DNA of 43,372 bases from Clostridia bacterium (GCA_017936615.1 JAGBFF010000031.1:1-43372); one strand, 5' to 3'. Shown: positions 20,047-29,138, numbered from the stretch's first letter. The notes: generated by a model not told the origin, from the sequence alone. Translations and numbers: made by a program.

Positions 20047-20065
20047 TACCAACGAGGTGAATCCA

Positions 20066-20245
20066 ATGACTGACTGGAATTGCGAGGAATGTGAAAACTT
20101 CGATTACGACGAGGAAACCGATACCTACGAATGCCTAATGAATCTGGATATGGACGATTTCGAGCGGTTTGCGCTTTCCCGGCAGAGCCGCTGTCCGTTT
20201 TTCCGAATCCGTGACGACTACCGTATCGTGCGGCGGCAGAACTGA
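20066..20245 (+). CDS. DUF6472-like small Cys-containing protein
   Basis: 59 residues starting MTDWNCEECENFDYDE, with cysteines at positions 6, 9, 23 and 43 that could bind zinc, and a FERFALSRQSRCPFFR C-terminal stretch. It resembles the small clostridial family DUF6472 (function unknown). An upstream in-frame ATG at 19979 would lie inside the lysC terminator and precede the promoter, so ATG 20066 with GAGGTGA is chosen. hemW follows after 36 bases and is probably co-transcribed. Confidence 0.8.
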   Translation: MTDWNCEECENFDYDEETDTYECLMNLDMDDFERFALSRQSRCPFFRIRDDYRIVRRQN

Positions 20246-20281
20246 CCGCGCACCGTTTTGAAAGAAAGGAGGCGAGTCGAC

Positions 20282-21397
20282 TTGCCGATCGGATTATATC
20301 TTCATATCCCGTTTTGTGCTTCCAAATGCCCTTATTGTGACTTTTATTCGGTGACAACGACCGACCTTCAACTGGATACCTACACAGACGCGCTGACACG
20401 CTCGTTGGCCGATTGGGCGAGCAAAACGGGCGAAACAGCCGACACGCTGTATTTCGGCGGCGGCACGCCCTCCCTGCTCGGCGGCAAGCGATTGGCACGG
20501 CTCGCCGAGACCGCACGCCGTCTGTTTTCGATTCCCAACAGCGCGGAGATCACGTTGGAGGCCAACCCGGGTGATGCGTTAGACGAAGTGTTTAGCGCCT
20601 TTTCCGCAGCTGGTGGCAATCGGCTGTCGCTCGGGATGCAATCCACCAATGACACCCAATTGCGTGTCCTCGGAAGACGTCATACCGTCTCTCAGACCGA
20701 ATCGGCCATCCGCGCCGCACAGCGCGCCGGTATCGCCAATTATTCGCTGGACCTGATGCTCGGCACACCTGCACAGACCGTACGCGATGTGGAGCACGCC
20801 GCAGCGTGCTGTGAACAATGGGGCGCTTCGCACGTTTCGGCATACCTGCTAAAACTGGAAAACGGCACGCCTTTTGCCGCTGCTCCCCCGCCACTTCCCG
20901 ATGAGGACACCACCGTGGCACTGTATCACGCAGCGGCTGACGCTTTGGAGGCGCACGGTTACCGTCAATATGAGATCTCCAACTTTGCCCGTCCCGGCTG
21001 TGAAAGCCGTCACAACACGAAATACTGGAATCTCGACCCCTATCTCGGCATCGGTCCGTCGGCGCACTCTTTCCTCGGCGGAAAACGATTTGCGTATTCC
21101 CGCTCACTCGCTGACTTTTTGAGCGGAAAACCGCCGATCGCCGAAGCCGTCACCCCCACCGTTATCGCCGAGGATTCGGCAGAGGAATACGCCATGCTGC
21201 GCCTGCGGCTTGCCGACGGGTTGCGTGAGGACGCTTTTCAAGCGCGCTTCGGTACGCCGATTCCTGTCGCGTGGCGCGTTGCGGCAAAAACGTTGCCGCC
21301 CTCGTTGATCCGCACGGATAATGACAGTATCCGCTTGACGCGCGACGGGTTTCTTGTATCCAATGCGATCATTTCCCGCTTGCTCGGCAGCGCATAA
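20282..21397 (+). CDS. hemW: Radical SAM protein HemW (heme chaperone / CPO-like)
   Basis: 371 residues. N-terminal YLHIPFCASKCPYCDFYS carries the CxxxCxxC radical SAM cluster site; YFGGGTPSLLGG, EANPGD and RLSLGMQS follow, and the C-terminal HemN-like domain has YEISNFARPG and LGIGPSAHSF. Such proteins were once called oxygen-independent coproporphyrinogen oxidase; HemW is considered a heme-binding chaperone lacking that activity, and the short N-terminus with only three cluster cysteines fits HemW. The start is TTG 20282, with AAGGAGG 9 bases before; an in-frame TTG at 20258 lacks a site. Confidence 0.92.
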   Translation: MPIGLYLHIPFCASKCPYCDFYSVTTTDLQLDTYTDALTRSLADWASKTGETADTLYFGGGTPSLLGGKRLARLAETARRLFSIPNSAEITLEANPGDALDEVFSAFSAAGGNRLSLGMQSTNDTQLRVLGRRHTVSQTESAIRAAQRAGIANYSLDLMLGTPAQTVRDVEHAAACCEQWGASHVSAYLLKLENGTPFAAAPPPLPDEDTTVALYHAAADALEAHGYRQYEISNFARPGCESRHNTKYWNLDPYLGIGPSAHSFLGGKRFAYSRSLADFLSGKPPIAEAVTPTVIAEDSAEEYAMLRLRLADGLREDAFQARFGTPIPVAWRVAAKTLPPSLIRTDNDSIRLTRDGFLVSNAIISRLLGSA

Positions 21398-21400
21398 ATC

Positions 21401-21428
21401 TTGACAATTTTTCTGTGGGCAGTATAAT
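21401..21428 (+). promoter_or_regulatory. Consensus sigma-A promoter of the alpha/beta hydrolase gene
   Basis: TTGACA (21401-21406) and TATAAT (21423-21428), both perfect, 16-base spacer, directly after the hemW stop. Confidence 0.88.
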
Positions 21429-21462
21429 ATAGAAGAATACGTTTGCAAAGGAGTTTTTTGCT

Positions 21463-22182
21463 ATGTATGATAACGCCGTAATCGACCGTTTCGTATTTGA
21501 AGAGCGCGAAGCGATCGTCGTGCATCCGACCGCCCCCTCCAACGGCCGCTGGATCTGGAAAGCGGAGTATTACGATGCTTTCCCGAATTTCGAGGAGGCA
21601 ATGGTCGCAAAGGGCTATCATATCTGCTATCTGGATCACCCGACGCGTTGGGCGCCCGACAGCGAGGTCGAAGTCAGTGCCGCGTTCCTGCGCTACGTGG
21701 CAGAGACCTACAAACTGGAGACCCGCGGTATCGCCGTCGGTATGAGCTGCGGTGGCCTGATGTCTTCCCGCTTGGCGGAGGCTCATCCCGAGCTGATCGC
21801 CGTGATGTACCTTGATGCACCGGTCATGAACATTCTGAGCTTGGCCGGTCTCGGCGAAGCGCCGTACTCGGAACAGTTCCACCGCGAGCTGGTGGATACC
21901 TACGGCTTTAACAAATGCTCGTTGGTCACCTTCCGCGGCAGCCCGATCGACAATATGAAGCCGCTGCTTGAGCACCGCATCCCCGTCATGATGATCTACG
22001 GCAACGCCGACGACGTCGTTATCTACGCCGAAAACGGCAAGGTCCTGGAGGACTACTATCGCTCAAACGGCGGCACCATCAAGGTCATTTGCAAGTCTAT
22101 GTGCAACCATCACCCGCACGGTCTCACCGATCCGCAGCCCATCATTGATTTTGTCGAAGCTCACTTCGGCGAAGCGATCTGA
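21463..22182 (+). CDS. Alpha/beta hydrolase family protein
   Basis: 239 residues, soluble, no signal peptide. Nucleophile elbow GMSCGG at 93-98 with S95. An acid residue is likely in YGNADDVV (D183/D184), and the histidine of the triad probably lies in HHPHG (216-220). The core resembles small esterase-like hydrolases, but the substrate cannot be told. It has a near-perfect promoter of its own, an AAGGAG site and its own terminator, so it is monocistronic and possibly well expressed. Confidence 0.8.
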   Translation: MYDNAVIDRFVFEEREAIVVHPTAPSNGRWIWKAEYYDAFPNFEEAMVAKGYHICYLDHPTRWAPDSEVEVSAAFLRYVAETYKLETRGIAVGMSCGGLMSSRLAEAHPELIAVMYLDAPVMNILSLAGLGEAPYSEQFHRELVDTYGFNKCSLVTFRGSPIDNMKPLLEHRIPVMMIYGNADDVVIYAENGKVLEDYYRSNGGTIKVICKSMCNHHPHGLTDPQPIIDFVEAHFGEAI

Positions 22183-22193
22183 AAACAATAAAG

Positions 22194-22228
22194 GAAGCCA
22201 TCCAACCGAGGTTGGATGGCTTCTTTTA
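22194..22228. terminator. Bidirectional terminator between hydrolase and rluD
   Basis: 13-base perfect stem GAAGCCATCCAAC (22194-22206) with GTTGGATGGCTTC (22211-22223), CGAG loop, flanked by TTTTAT on the plus side and CTTTATTGTTTT on the minus side. It ends both the hydrolase transcript and the long minus-strand cluster. Confidence 0.9.
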
Positions 22229-23137
22229 TAGCTTTCGCAATTTTTCGAGATACGCTTCAAAATACGGCGGCAAGCCGCTGTCAAATTCCAAATAGTCCCC
22301 CGTAACGGGATGTATAAACCCGATGCAGCGCGCGTGTAGGCACTGCCCCTGCAGTTCGGCGGGCTGCTCGGCGCCACCGTATACGGCGTCCCCTGCCACG
22401 GGATGCCCCAGGTACGCCATATGGACACGAATCTGATGGGTGCGCCCCGTTTCAAGCTTCAGTCGAATATACGAGTAACCGGGGAACTCTTCTAACACAG
22501 TATAGTGCGTAACAGCGTGCTTACTGTTACGCTCGGTTACCGCCATTCTTTTGCGATGTACCGGATGACGACCGATGGGGGCATCGACCGTCCCCTCCCG
22601 TTCGCGCAGATGCCCGACAACCACCGCTTCATACACACGGGTGAAGCTATGCTCCTTGATCTGCTCGGCTAAGCCTTGATGCGCGCGGTCGTTTTTGGCA
22701 ACGATCAACAGACCGCTGGTATCCTTGTCAATACGGTGAACGATACCCGGACGCATCACGCCGTTGATACCCGATAAACCGTCGGGACAATGCGCGAGCA
22801 GGGCATTTACCAACGTGCCGTCCGGATTGCCGGCGGCAGGATGTACCACCATACCCTTCGGTTTATTAACGACGAGCAGATCACAATCCTCGTACACGAT
22901 ATCCAACGGAATGTCCTGCGGCTCTGCCTCGCACGGCTGCGGCTCCGGTATCACCACCGTCAACACGGTACGTTGAGAGAGACGGGCGCTTTTTGCAAGC
23001 GCCCGTCCGTTAACTGTTACATTACCTTGCTCCAACCATTTTTGCGCAGCGGCACGCGTGATCGACAGCGCCTCCGACAAAAACCGATCGGCACGCTCCC
23101 CCTCAGCTTCCGGAGGAATCGTCAGTTGCTTTTCCAT
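22226..23137 (-). CDS. rluD: RluA-family rRNA/tRNA pseudouridine synthase (RluD-like)
   Basis: 303 residues. It isomerises specific uridines, in RluD homologues in 23S rRNA helix 69. An S4 RNA-binding domain covers about 1-65 (ADRFLSEAL, NVTVNGRALAKSARL), then the catalytic domain with VVNKPKGMVVHP and the signature HRIDKDTSGLL containing the catalytic aspartate, and a C-terminal TGRTHQIRVHMAYLGHPVAGD. Its ATG lies inside lspA (35-base overlap) with GGAGG upstream. It is the last gene of the long cluster. The S4-RluA pairing next to lspA is conserved in Firmicutes. Confidence 0.94.
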   Translation of the reverse strand: MEKQLTIPPEAEGERADRFLSEALSITRAAAQKWLEQGNVTVNGRALAKSARLSQRTVLTVVIPEPQPCEAEPQDIPLDIVYEDCDLLVVNKPKGMVVHPAAGNPDGTLVNALLAHCPDGLSGINGVMRPGIVHRIDKDTSGLLIVAKNDRAHQGLAEQIKEHSFTRVYEAVVVGHLREREGTVDAPIGRHPVHRKRMAVTERNSKHAVTHYTVLEEFPGYSYIRLKLETGRTHQIRVHMAYLGHPVAGDAVYGGAEQPAELQGQCLHARCIGFIHPVTGDYLEFDSGLPPYFEAYLEKLRKL

Positions 23138-23612
23138 GAGCAGCCTCCGTCGGTGCTTTATCCTCGTAGATAAAGCAGAAGAATATCAGCAACAATACCG
23201 AGCCGACTACCACAAAACAGTCCGCCACATTGAAGACAGGGAAATCCATGAAGGTGACCTTGATAAAATCAACAACATACCCCTGGACCAAGCGGTCGAT
23301 CAGATTGCCGATACCGCCGGCCAAGATCAGTGTGGCACTCAGGTTAAACAGCTTGTAACGGCGGAACTGACCAAACAGCACGAACGCCGCCAGCGCCACC
23401 ATCACGATCAGAGTAATAACGATCAGGAACCAACGTTCACCGGACAAAATGCTGAACGCGGCACCGGTGTTCTCCGCATAGGAAAAATCCAAAATACGCG
23501 GGATCACCGTGATCGATTCGCCGTTTCGGAGATACATAACAGCCAGCCATTTGGTAAGCTGATCGAGTCCGACCAACACCGCCGATACAGCCAGAATCAT
23601 GCACTGAAACAT
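23103..23612 (-). CDS. lspA: Lipoprotein signal peptidase (signal peptidase II)
   Basis: 169 residues; cleaves prolipoprotein signal peptides in the membrane. Four membrane segments, with family motifs DQLTKW near the first helix, AENTGAAFS, GGIGNLIDR and VFNVADCF; the aspartates in NLIDR and NVADC are the catalytic pair. The C-terminal hydrophilic tail (EDKAPTEAAHGKATDDSSGS) is slightly long and overlaps the rluD start. It lies 15 bases after ileS. Confidence 0.95.
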   Translation of the reverse strand: MFQCMILAVSAVLVGLDQLTKWLAVMYLRNGESITVIPRILDFSYAENTGAAFSILSGERWFLIVITLIVMVALAAFVLFGQFRRYKLFNLSATLILAGGIGNLIDRLVQGYVVDFIKVTFMDFPVFNVADCFVVVGSVLLLIFFCFIYEDKAPTEAAHGKATDDSSGS

Positions 23613-23627
23613 CGGATCCCTCCCTGT

Positions 23628-26423
23628 TTACAGGCCGAGCAGCGCCGCACAACGCGCGCACAGACCGGCGTTTTCGCCGTCTTCCTTGACGGTGTCGCTG
23701 TACGACCAGCAGCGGCAGCACTTGCCGCCGTCTGCGTGAGCGACCGAGACAGACAGACCCTCTACCTCACCGGTATAGTCACCCTGTCCCTCACCCTGAA
23801 CGGCGACCTGCGATACGATCAGCACGGTGGGCAACAGTTCCTCCACCGACTGCATAAACGGCAGCAGTTCCGGAGCACAGAACAGCGTAACCTTCGCTTC
23901 CAGCGAGCTGCCGATCAGTTTGGAGGCGCGGGCGGTTTCAAGAACCTTCTGCACATCATCGCGGATGGCGTGGATGCGCGCCCACTTCTCCTCAAACTCG
24001 GGATCGGACGTAACCTTCGGCTGGGGAATTTCATTCAGCAGCACCGAGCGGGCATCGTCCGCTTCGGTGTGCGGCATAAACGACCAGATCTCCTCCGCAG
24101 TAAACGCCAAAATCGGTGCCAACATACGGGTGAGCGCGTTCAGAATGCGGTAGATCGCGGTCTGGGCAGCACGGCGTTTCTCGCCGTCCTTTGCTTCGAC
24201 ATACAAGCGATCCTTCAACACGTCCAGATAGAAGTTGGACAGGTCGACGACGCAGAAGTGATGCATCGCATAGAACGCATCGTGGAATTCGTAGTTCTCG
24301 TACGCCTCACGCACGGCCGCCACGACCTGCTCCAGGCGGAGCAACGCCCAGCGGTCGATATCCAGCAGTTTGTCATCCGCCACGCAATCGGTGTTGGGAT
24401 CAAAATCGTGCAGGTTACCAAGAATGTAACGCGCGGTGTTACGCACCTTGCGATATGCCTCCGACAACTGCTTGAGAATATCCTTCGACAAGCGGACGTC
24501 CACGCGGTAATCCAGCGATGCGACCCACAGACGCAGGATCTCTGCGCCGTAGTCCTTGATAACCTCGTCGGGGGCGATAGCATTACCGAGCGACTTGTGC
24601 ATCGCTTTGCCTTCGCCGTCCACGACCCAACCGTGCGTCAGCACCGCTTTGTACGGTGCTTTGCCCGTGCAGGCAACCGAGGTCAGCAACGAGGATTGGA
24701 ACCAACCGCGATACTGGTCAGCACCCTCCATATACAGGTCAGCCGGATTGGTAAGTTCGGCGCGCTCGTCCAGCACAGCGGCGTGGGTGGAGCCGGAATC
24801 GAACCACACGTCCATAATATCGCTTTCCTTGCGGAAATGATGACCGCCGCAATGGGGACAGGTCGCACCCGCCGGCAAGATCTCGTCCGCCTCGTGGGTA
24901 TACCAGCCGTTGGAGCCCTCCCGACGGAACAGCTCGGAAACCGACTTGATAAACTCACCGTCGATGATCGGCTCACCGCATTCCTCACAATAGAAGATCG
25001 GGATCGGCACGCCCCACAAGCGCTGGCGGGAAATACACCAGTCGCTGCGCTCGCGCACCATCGAGGTGATACGATCCTCGCCCCAGGACGGCATCCATTT
25101 GACTTCCTGAATGGCACGCACGGCGTCATCCTTGAAGCTTTCCACCGAGCAGAACCACTGCGCCGTAGCACGGAACAACACCGGCTTCTTGCAGCGCCAG
25201 CAGTGCGGATACTGGTGAACGATCTTTTTCATCGCCAAAAGCGAACCGGTCTTATCCATATGGATCGCGATCGCTTTGTTTGCTTCATCGGTGGTCCTGC
25301 CGGCACAGATCGAACCGGCTTCCTCCGTCATACGGCCTTCGCCGTCGACCGGCACCACGATGCCGATCTGCTCGTATTTTTTGCAGACATTAAAGTCATC
25401 CACGCCGTGACCGGGTGCTGTATGAACGCAGCCGGTACCGCTTTCCAGCGTGACGTGATCGCCCACGATGATGAGCGATTCACGGTCAAGGAAGGGATGA
25501 CGCGCCGTCATGTACTCCAGTTCCTGCCCCGTAAAGGTGGCAAGAACGGTGTAATCCGTGATGCCGGCAACCGCCAGCGTTTCTTCGGTAAGTGCTTCCG
25601 CCAAAATGTAGTTTTCCTCGCCGCACTTGACAACCTGATAGGTGAAGTTCGGACCGAGGCAGATGGCAAGGTTAGCAGGCAAAGTCCAGGTCGTGGTCGT
25701 CCAGATCACGAACGAGGTCTTTGCGGGATCAACGCCCTTCGCCGACAGCACGCCGCGCTCGTCTGCCACCGGAAATTTGACATACACCGAATAACAGGGA
25801 TCCTCGCCGTACTCGATCTCAGCTTCTGCCAGTGCGGTATGGCACTCGGGGCACCAGTACACCGGCTTCAGGCCTTTATAGATATATCCCTTGGTCGCCA
25901 TCTCACCGAACACTTCGATCTGGCGCGCCTCGAACTCGGGACGGAGCGTCACATACGGGTTTTCCCAATCGCCCAACACACCCAGGCGCTTAAACTGCTC
26001 GGTCTGATCGTGAATATAACTCTCCGCAAAATCGCGGCAGATATCGCGCAGCTCGACCGGCGACATCGACAACGCCTTGTCCGTACCTACCTTGGCGCGC
26101 GCCTTCAGCTCGATGGGCAGACCGTGCGTATCAAAGCCAGGCACAAACGGTGACTGATAGCCGCTCATATTGTAATACCGCACGATCATATCCTTGATGA
26201 TCTTGTTCAGCGCGGTACCAATGTGGATATTGCCGTTGGCGTACGGAGGGCCGTCGTGCAGTACAAAACGGGGTTTACCCTCGTTTTTCTTGATAAGCTC
26301 CTCGTAAATATGCTCGTTGTCCCACTTTTCGAGGAACTGCGGCTCACGCTGCGGCAGGTTGCCGCGCATGGGAAATTCGGTCTGGGGCAAATTGAGTGTC
26401 TGATTGTAATCCTGCTGTTGCAT
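23628..26423 (-). CDS. ileS: Isoleucyl-tRNA synthetase
   Basis: 931 residues; charges tRNA-Ile and edits valine. The class I HIGH-type motif is in PPYANGNIHIGTALNK (HIGT, as in clostridial enzymes), the KMSKS-type motif in GKAMHKSLGN, and the CP1 editing domain includes TWTLPANLAI and VHTAPGHG. The C-terminal zinc ribbon has CCRCW and CARC. It is complete and normal in length. No T-box leader fits in the 29 bases separating it from divIVA, so it depends on upstream transcription unless an unseen internal promoter exists. ATG 26423 follows AAAGGAG. Confidence 0.97.
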   Translation of the reverse strand: MQQQDYNQTLNLPQTEFPMRGNLPQREPQFLEKWDNEHIYEELIKKNEGKPRFVLHDGPPYANGNIHIGTALNKIIKDMIVRYYNMSGYQSPFVPGFDTHGLPIELKARAKVGTDKALSMSPVELRDICRDFAESYIHDQTEQFKRLGVLGDWENPYVTLRPEFEARQIEVFGEMATKGYIYKGLKPVYWCPECHTALAEAEIEYGEDPCYSVYVKFPVADERGVLSAKGVDPAKTSFVIWTTTTWTLPANLAICLGPNFTYQVVKCGEENYILAEALTEETLAVAGITDYTVLATFTGQELEYMTARHPFLDRESLIIVGDHVTLESGTGCVHTAPGHGVDDFNVCKKYEQIGIVVPVDGEGRMTEEAGSICAGRTTDEANKAIAIHMDKTGSLLAMKKIVHQYPHCWRCKKPVLFRATAQWFCSVESFKDDAVRAIQEVKWMPSWGEDRITSMVRERSDWCISRQRLWGVPIPIFYCEECGEPIIDGEFIKSVSELFRREGSNGWYTHEADEILPAGATCPHCGGHHFRKESDIMDVWFDSGSTHAAVLDERAELTNPADLYMEGADQYRGWFQSSLLTSVACTGKAPYKAVLTHGWVVDGEGKAMHKSLGNAIAPDEVIKDYGAEILRLWVASLDYRVDVRLSKDILKQLSEAYRKVRNTARYILGNLHDFDPNTDCVADDKLLDIDRWALLRLEQVVAAVREAYENYEFHDAFYAMHHFCVVDLSNFYLDVLKDRLYVEAKDGEKRRAAQTAIYRILNALTRMLAPILAFTAEEIWSFMPHTEADDARSVLLNEIPQPKVTSDPEFEEKWARIHAIRDDVQKVLETARASKLIGSSLEAKVTLFCAPELLPFMQSVEELLPTVLIVSQVAVQGEGQGDYTGEVEGLSVSVAHADGGKCCRCWSYSDTVKEDGENAGLCARCAALLGL

Positions 26424-26452
26424 TGTTTTATCTCCTTTGGCAGACGTTTCGT

Positions 26453-27181
26453 TTATTTGCGCTTTTTACGACGCGGTGTCGGTTCATCGTCATCGTCTGC
26501 GCTGATATCATAATCATTGCCGAACTTCAGATTGGAAAACCGAGAAACCGGCTTCATATCCTGTTCCTGATCGGGGAGCGCCACGACCTCTTCAACCGGC
26601 GGCGCGACGATCACATCGTCAGTTTTCGTTACTTCCGCGGCTTCGGGGATCGGGATCTCCGCCGTTACAGCGTCCATCGGGGCCGTTTCGACCGCTGCTT
26701 GCGGTTCCTCGGCAACCTGCTGGGTCGGTGCCTCCGCTTCCTGTGCAGGAAGCAGGCGCAGCAACTCCAGATGCTCTTTATACAGAGCCAGCATACGCTC
26801 CTTAAACGCCGCGACCTCGCGCTGAACGCGTTCTAATTCCTGCTTTTCTTCCTCCACCTGAGCAAGCAGTTGCTGACGCGCCTTTTCAGCCTCTGTTTTT
26901 GCCTCTTCCATCAGCTGCTGTGCCTTCTGCTCAGCTTCGCGAAGCACCGTATCACCGGTGCGCTGTGCGTTGAGAAGCGCCGCACGGATGCTGTCCTCGT
27001 CGTTACGGTACTCCACCAACTTGTCGGCGAGCACCTTCATTTTTTGAGTGAGTTCCTCTTTTTCCTGTATCAACTGCTGGACCGTGTCGGCACAAGCATC
27101 AATAAAATCATCGACCTCTTCGGCACGGTAGCCACGGCCGCGGTTAAATTCCACGTTGCGAATATTCTCCAATGTCATCAT
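26453..27181 (-). CDS. divIVA: Cell-division/polarity protein DivIVA
   Basis: 242 residues. The N-terminal lipid-binding domain MMTLENIRNVEFNRGRGYRA, EEVDDFIDAC is typical, followed by coiled coil to about residue 135 (rich in Glu/Gln/Lys), a Pro/Val/Ala-rich variable region and a basic tail ending RRKKRK. It recognises curved membrane at septa and poles and recruits division or sporulation proteins. ATG 27181 with AAGGAGG 8 bases before is preferred to an in-frame TTG six codons upstream that overlaps the site. Position between ylmH and ileS matches the Bacillus ylm cluster. Confidence 0.95.
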   Translation of the reverse strand: MMTLENIRNVEFNRGRGYRAEEVDDFIDACADTVQQLIQEKEELTQKMKVLADKLVEYRNDEDSIRAALLNAQRTGDTVLREAEQKAQQLMEEAKTEAEKARQQLLAQVEEEKQELERVQREVAAFKERMLALYKEHLELLRLLPAQEAEAPTQQVAEEPQAAVETAPMDAVTAEIPIPEAAEVTKTDDVIVAPPVEEVVALPDQEQDMKPVSRFSNLKFGNDYDISADDDDEPTPRRKKRK

Positions 27182-27204
27182 GAGAAACTCCTCCTTCAAT
27201 TCTT

Positions 27205-27972
27205 TCAGATATATTGCTCCAAGCGGACGATCAGCCGCCCCTTACGCGTCAGCGGACCGATCTGTGCCACGCGAAACCGACCGGCTCCGCGCACCGACAA
27301 AATATCCCCTTCGTTTACAGTGGCGGATACAGACAGCTCCGGCATATGATTGACCGATACCATTCCGGCACCAATGCGTCGTGCCGCCTCCTCGCGTGAG
27401 GTGCGCAGCGCCACGTGAAGCACCGCATCCAAGCGCGGCGAAGGCACAGTATCCTGCAGCTCACGAAACTCGCGCTTCACAACGATCTCTCCGGTATACG
27501 GATACTCCGCACGCACCCCTTCAGAACCGATCTTCGCAACCGACTCCGCTAAAAACGGCGCCAGCTATTCATCCGCCATCACGATCGCCATACCGGGTGT
27601 GCACACGATATCCCCCAGCTTGTCCCGACGGATACCCGTTGCCAGCAAGGCGCCCAGAATGTCCCGATGAGTCAACGCAGCCACCGTGCGGTACCGAAAC
27701 GCTACCGCACGCACGGGAAACAGCGCCTCCTCCGGCGGGATAAACGAGGGAAAAACGCCCAAAATCACGCGTTCCGCATCCGGATAACCGCCGAAAAACA
27801 GGGCATCGGACACACCCTTTTCATGCAAGACGGCTCGTGCCACCGCTTGTCGGTGTTCATCCAGAAACCCAACAAAACGGGGACACGAGCGTACAGTACA
27901 CAGATGACACGCATCCTCGACGCGGGCGCGCAGCAGCGCGTCCTCCTCGGATGCATCAGAAATACAGGCCAT
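27205..27972 (-). pseudogene. ylmH: YlmH S4-domain RNA-binding protein interrupted by in-frame TAG
   Basis: A single reading frame of 254 sense codons, broken once by TAG at 27567-27565. The N-terminal part (135 residues, start MACISDASEEDALLRARVED) has FVGFLDEHRQ, FFGGYPDAERVILGVFP and RRDKLGDIVCTPGMAIVMADE; after the stop the frame continues LAPFLAESVAKIGSEGVR and an S4 domain (LDAVLHVALRTSREEAARRI, VSVNHMPELSVSATVNEGDIL). Total length fits full YlmH (about 257 residues in B. subtilis), which binds RNA and ribosomal complexes. Without readthrough only an N-terminal fragment lacking S4 would be made. The start overlaps sepF by 17 bases; divIVA follows 23 bases later. Sequencing error, nonsense mutation or suppression are all possible. 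Confidence 0.85.
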
Positions 27973-28393
27973 TGTTCTCCAGTTCATCCAACAGATCGCC
28001 CATAAAACCGACGTTATAGGGCGTGATGATATAGGTGCAGTTGGCGACCTTCTTGATCTGACCGTCGTTGGCATACGCCACGCCGCTCAGGAAGTCAAGA
28101 ATACGGCGAGCCACATCCTTGTTGGAAGACTCCAGATTCAGAACCACCGTGCGCTTCGCGTTCAGATGATCCGCAATGGTGCTGGCATCGTCAAAACGCT
28201 CCGGCTTGACCAATACGACCTGCAGCTGCGCCGTGGCATGAATGTTAACGACCTTGTTTCCTTTGCGGGAAGCATCCTGCTCCGCCGCGCGCTCGGAAGG
28301 ACGGGACATCAGTTCCGTGCTGCCCTCCTCCTGGATTTCGCGCTCGTCTTCCGCATCACCGAGAAGATCCTGCAATTTTCCGAAAAGACCCAT
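27956..28393 (-). CDS. sepF: Cell-division protein SepF
   Basis: 145 residues. N-terminal membrane-binding amphipathic helix MGLFGKLQDLLGD, an acidic linker, then the SepF globular domain (about 55-140): KVVNIHATAQLQVVLVKPER, KRTVVLNLESS, ARRILDFLSGVAYA, ITPYNVGF. SepF tethers FtsZ to the membrane and shapes the ring. The frame is open further upstream into the yggS gene, but ATG 28393 with AGGAGG at 7-base spacing gives the standard MGLF start. It lies 16 bases after yggS and overlaps ylmH by 17. Confidence 0.95.
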   Translation of the reverse strand: MGLFGKLQDLLGDAEDEREIQEEGSTELMSRPSERAAEQDASRKGNKVVNIHATAQLQVVLVKPERFDDASTIADHLNAKRTVVLNLESSNKDVARRILDFLSGVAYANDGQIKKVANCTYIITPYNVGFMGDLLDELENNGLYF

Positions 28394-28409
28394 GGTTATT
28401 TCCTCCTGC

Positions 28410-29138
28410 TTACTTAGTATAATCTCTTGCTCCGAAGATTGCCGAACCGATCCGAACCAGTGTTGATCCTTCACGGATAGCCTCCACATAATCCATTGAC
28501 ATACCCATGGACAAAATCTCCATAGTTATATTATCTACATTTTTGTCCTTAATGTCAATAAACAGTTTCCTCATTTGCGAAAAAATTGCACGTTTTTCCG
28601 CTTCCGAGGGTAAAATCGGCGGAATTGCCATCAATCCGCGCACCCGAATGCCCTTAAAGCCGGAGATTTTCTCCAACAGTTCCTGCAAATCTTCCGCGGG
28701 AACACCGCTTTTGGATACTTCATCACCGATGTTGACCTCGACCAACACATCCACACAGCCCTGCGGCGTTTTCAGGGCAGCTTCAGACACCGCGTGCGCC
28801 AGATGCTCACTGTCGACGGATTGGATCATATCTACCTGCCCGACGATACGCTTGACTTTGTTGGTCTGCAAATGTCCAATAAGATGCGCCTGCACGCCGT
28901 CAAGATGAAGTTCGTCGCGCTTTTCCAAAAACTCCTGCACACGGTTTTCGCCGATACACGACAGACCGCACGCGAGCGCGGCGTTGATGCGCTCCGGCGG
29001 TACGGTTTTGGTGACCGCCATCAGGGTGACCTCCTCGCGAGACCGCCCCGCAGCGTTGCAGGCGTTTTGAATCTGCTCTTCGATGTGTTTCAAATTGTCA
29101 CGAATATACTCAAACTCACTTGACAAGCTTGCCGTCAT
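28410..29138 (-). CDS. yggS: YggS/YlmE family PLP homeostasis protein
   Basis: 242 residues. A single TIM-barrel, PLP-binding protein that holds pyridoxal phosphate and affects B6 and amino-acid homeostasis without known catalysis. PLP lysine in LMAVTKTVPPERINAAL; GENRVQEFLEK; HLIGHLQTNKVK; LSMGMSMDYVEAI. It corresponds to B. subtilis ylmE, the neighbour of sepF. ATG 29138 after GGGGAGG overlaps the upstream HlyD-like gene by 23 bases. Confidence 0.95.
   Translation of the reverse strand: MTASLSSEFEYIRDNLKHIEEQIQNACNAAGRSREEVTLMAVTKTVPPERINAALACGLSCIGENRVQEFLEKRDELHLDGVQAHLIGHLQTNKVKRIVGQVDMIQSVDSEHLAHAVSEAALKTPQGCVDVLVEVNIGDEVSKSGVPAEDLQELLEKISGFKGIRVRGLMAIPPILPSEAEKRAIFSQMRKLFIDIKDKNVDNITMEILSMGMSMDYVEAIREGSTLVRIGSAIFGARDYTK

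Noticed and set aside
23058-26153. 1031-codon plus-strand open frame opposite ileS and lspA
   Set aside because: It is exactly antisense to the well-supported ileS/lspA genes, is rich in His/Arg/Gln as expected from a reversed GC-rich gene, and has no ribosome-binding site or family resemblance.
26424-26452. T-box leader before ileS
   Set aside because: Only 29 bases separate ileS from divIVA, with no T-box sequence or terminator hairpin.
27565-27567. TAG read as pyrrolysine or fully reassigned codon
   Set aside because: YlmH is not a pyrrolysine protein family, and no other in-frame TAG was found in the intact genes, so full reassignment is unlikely; only bias or rare suppression is kept as a finding.
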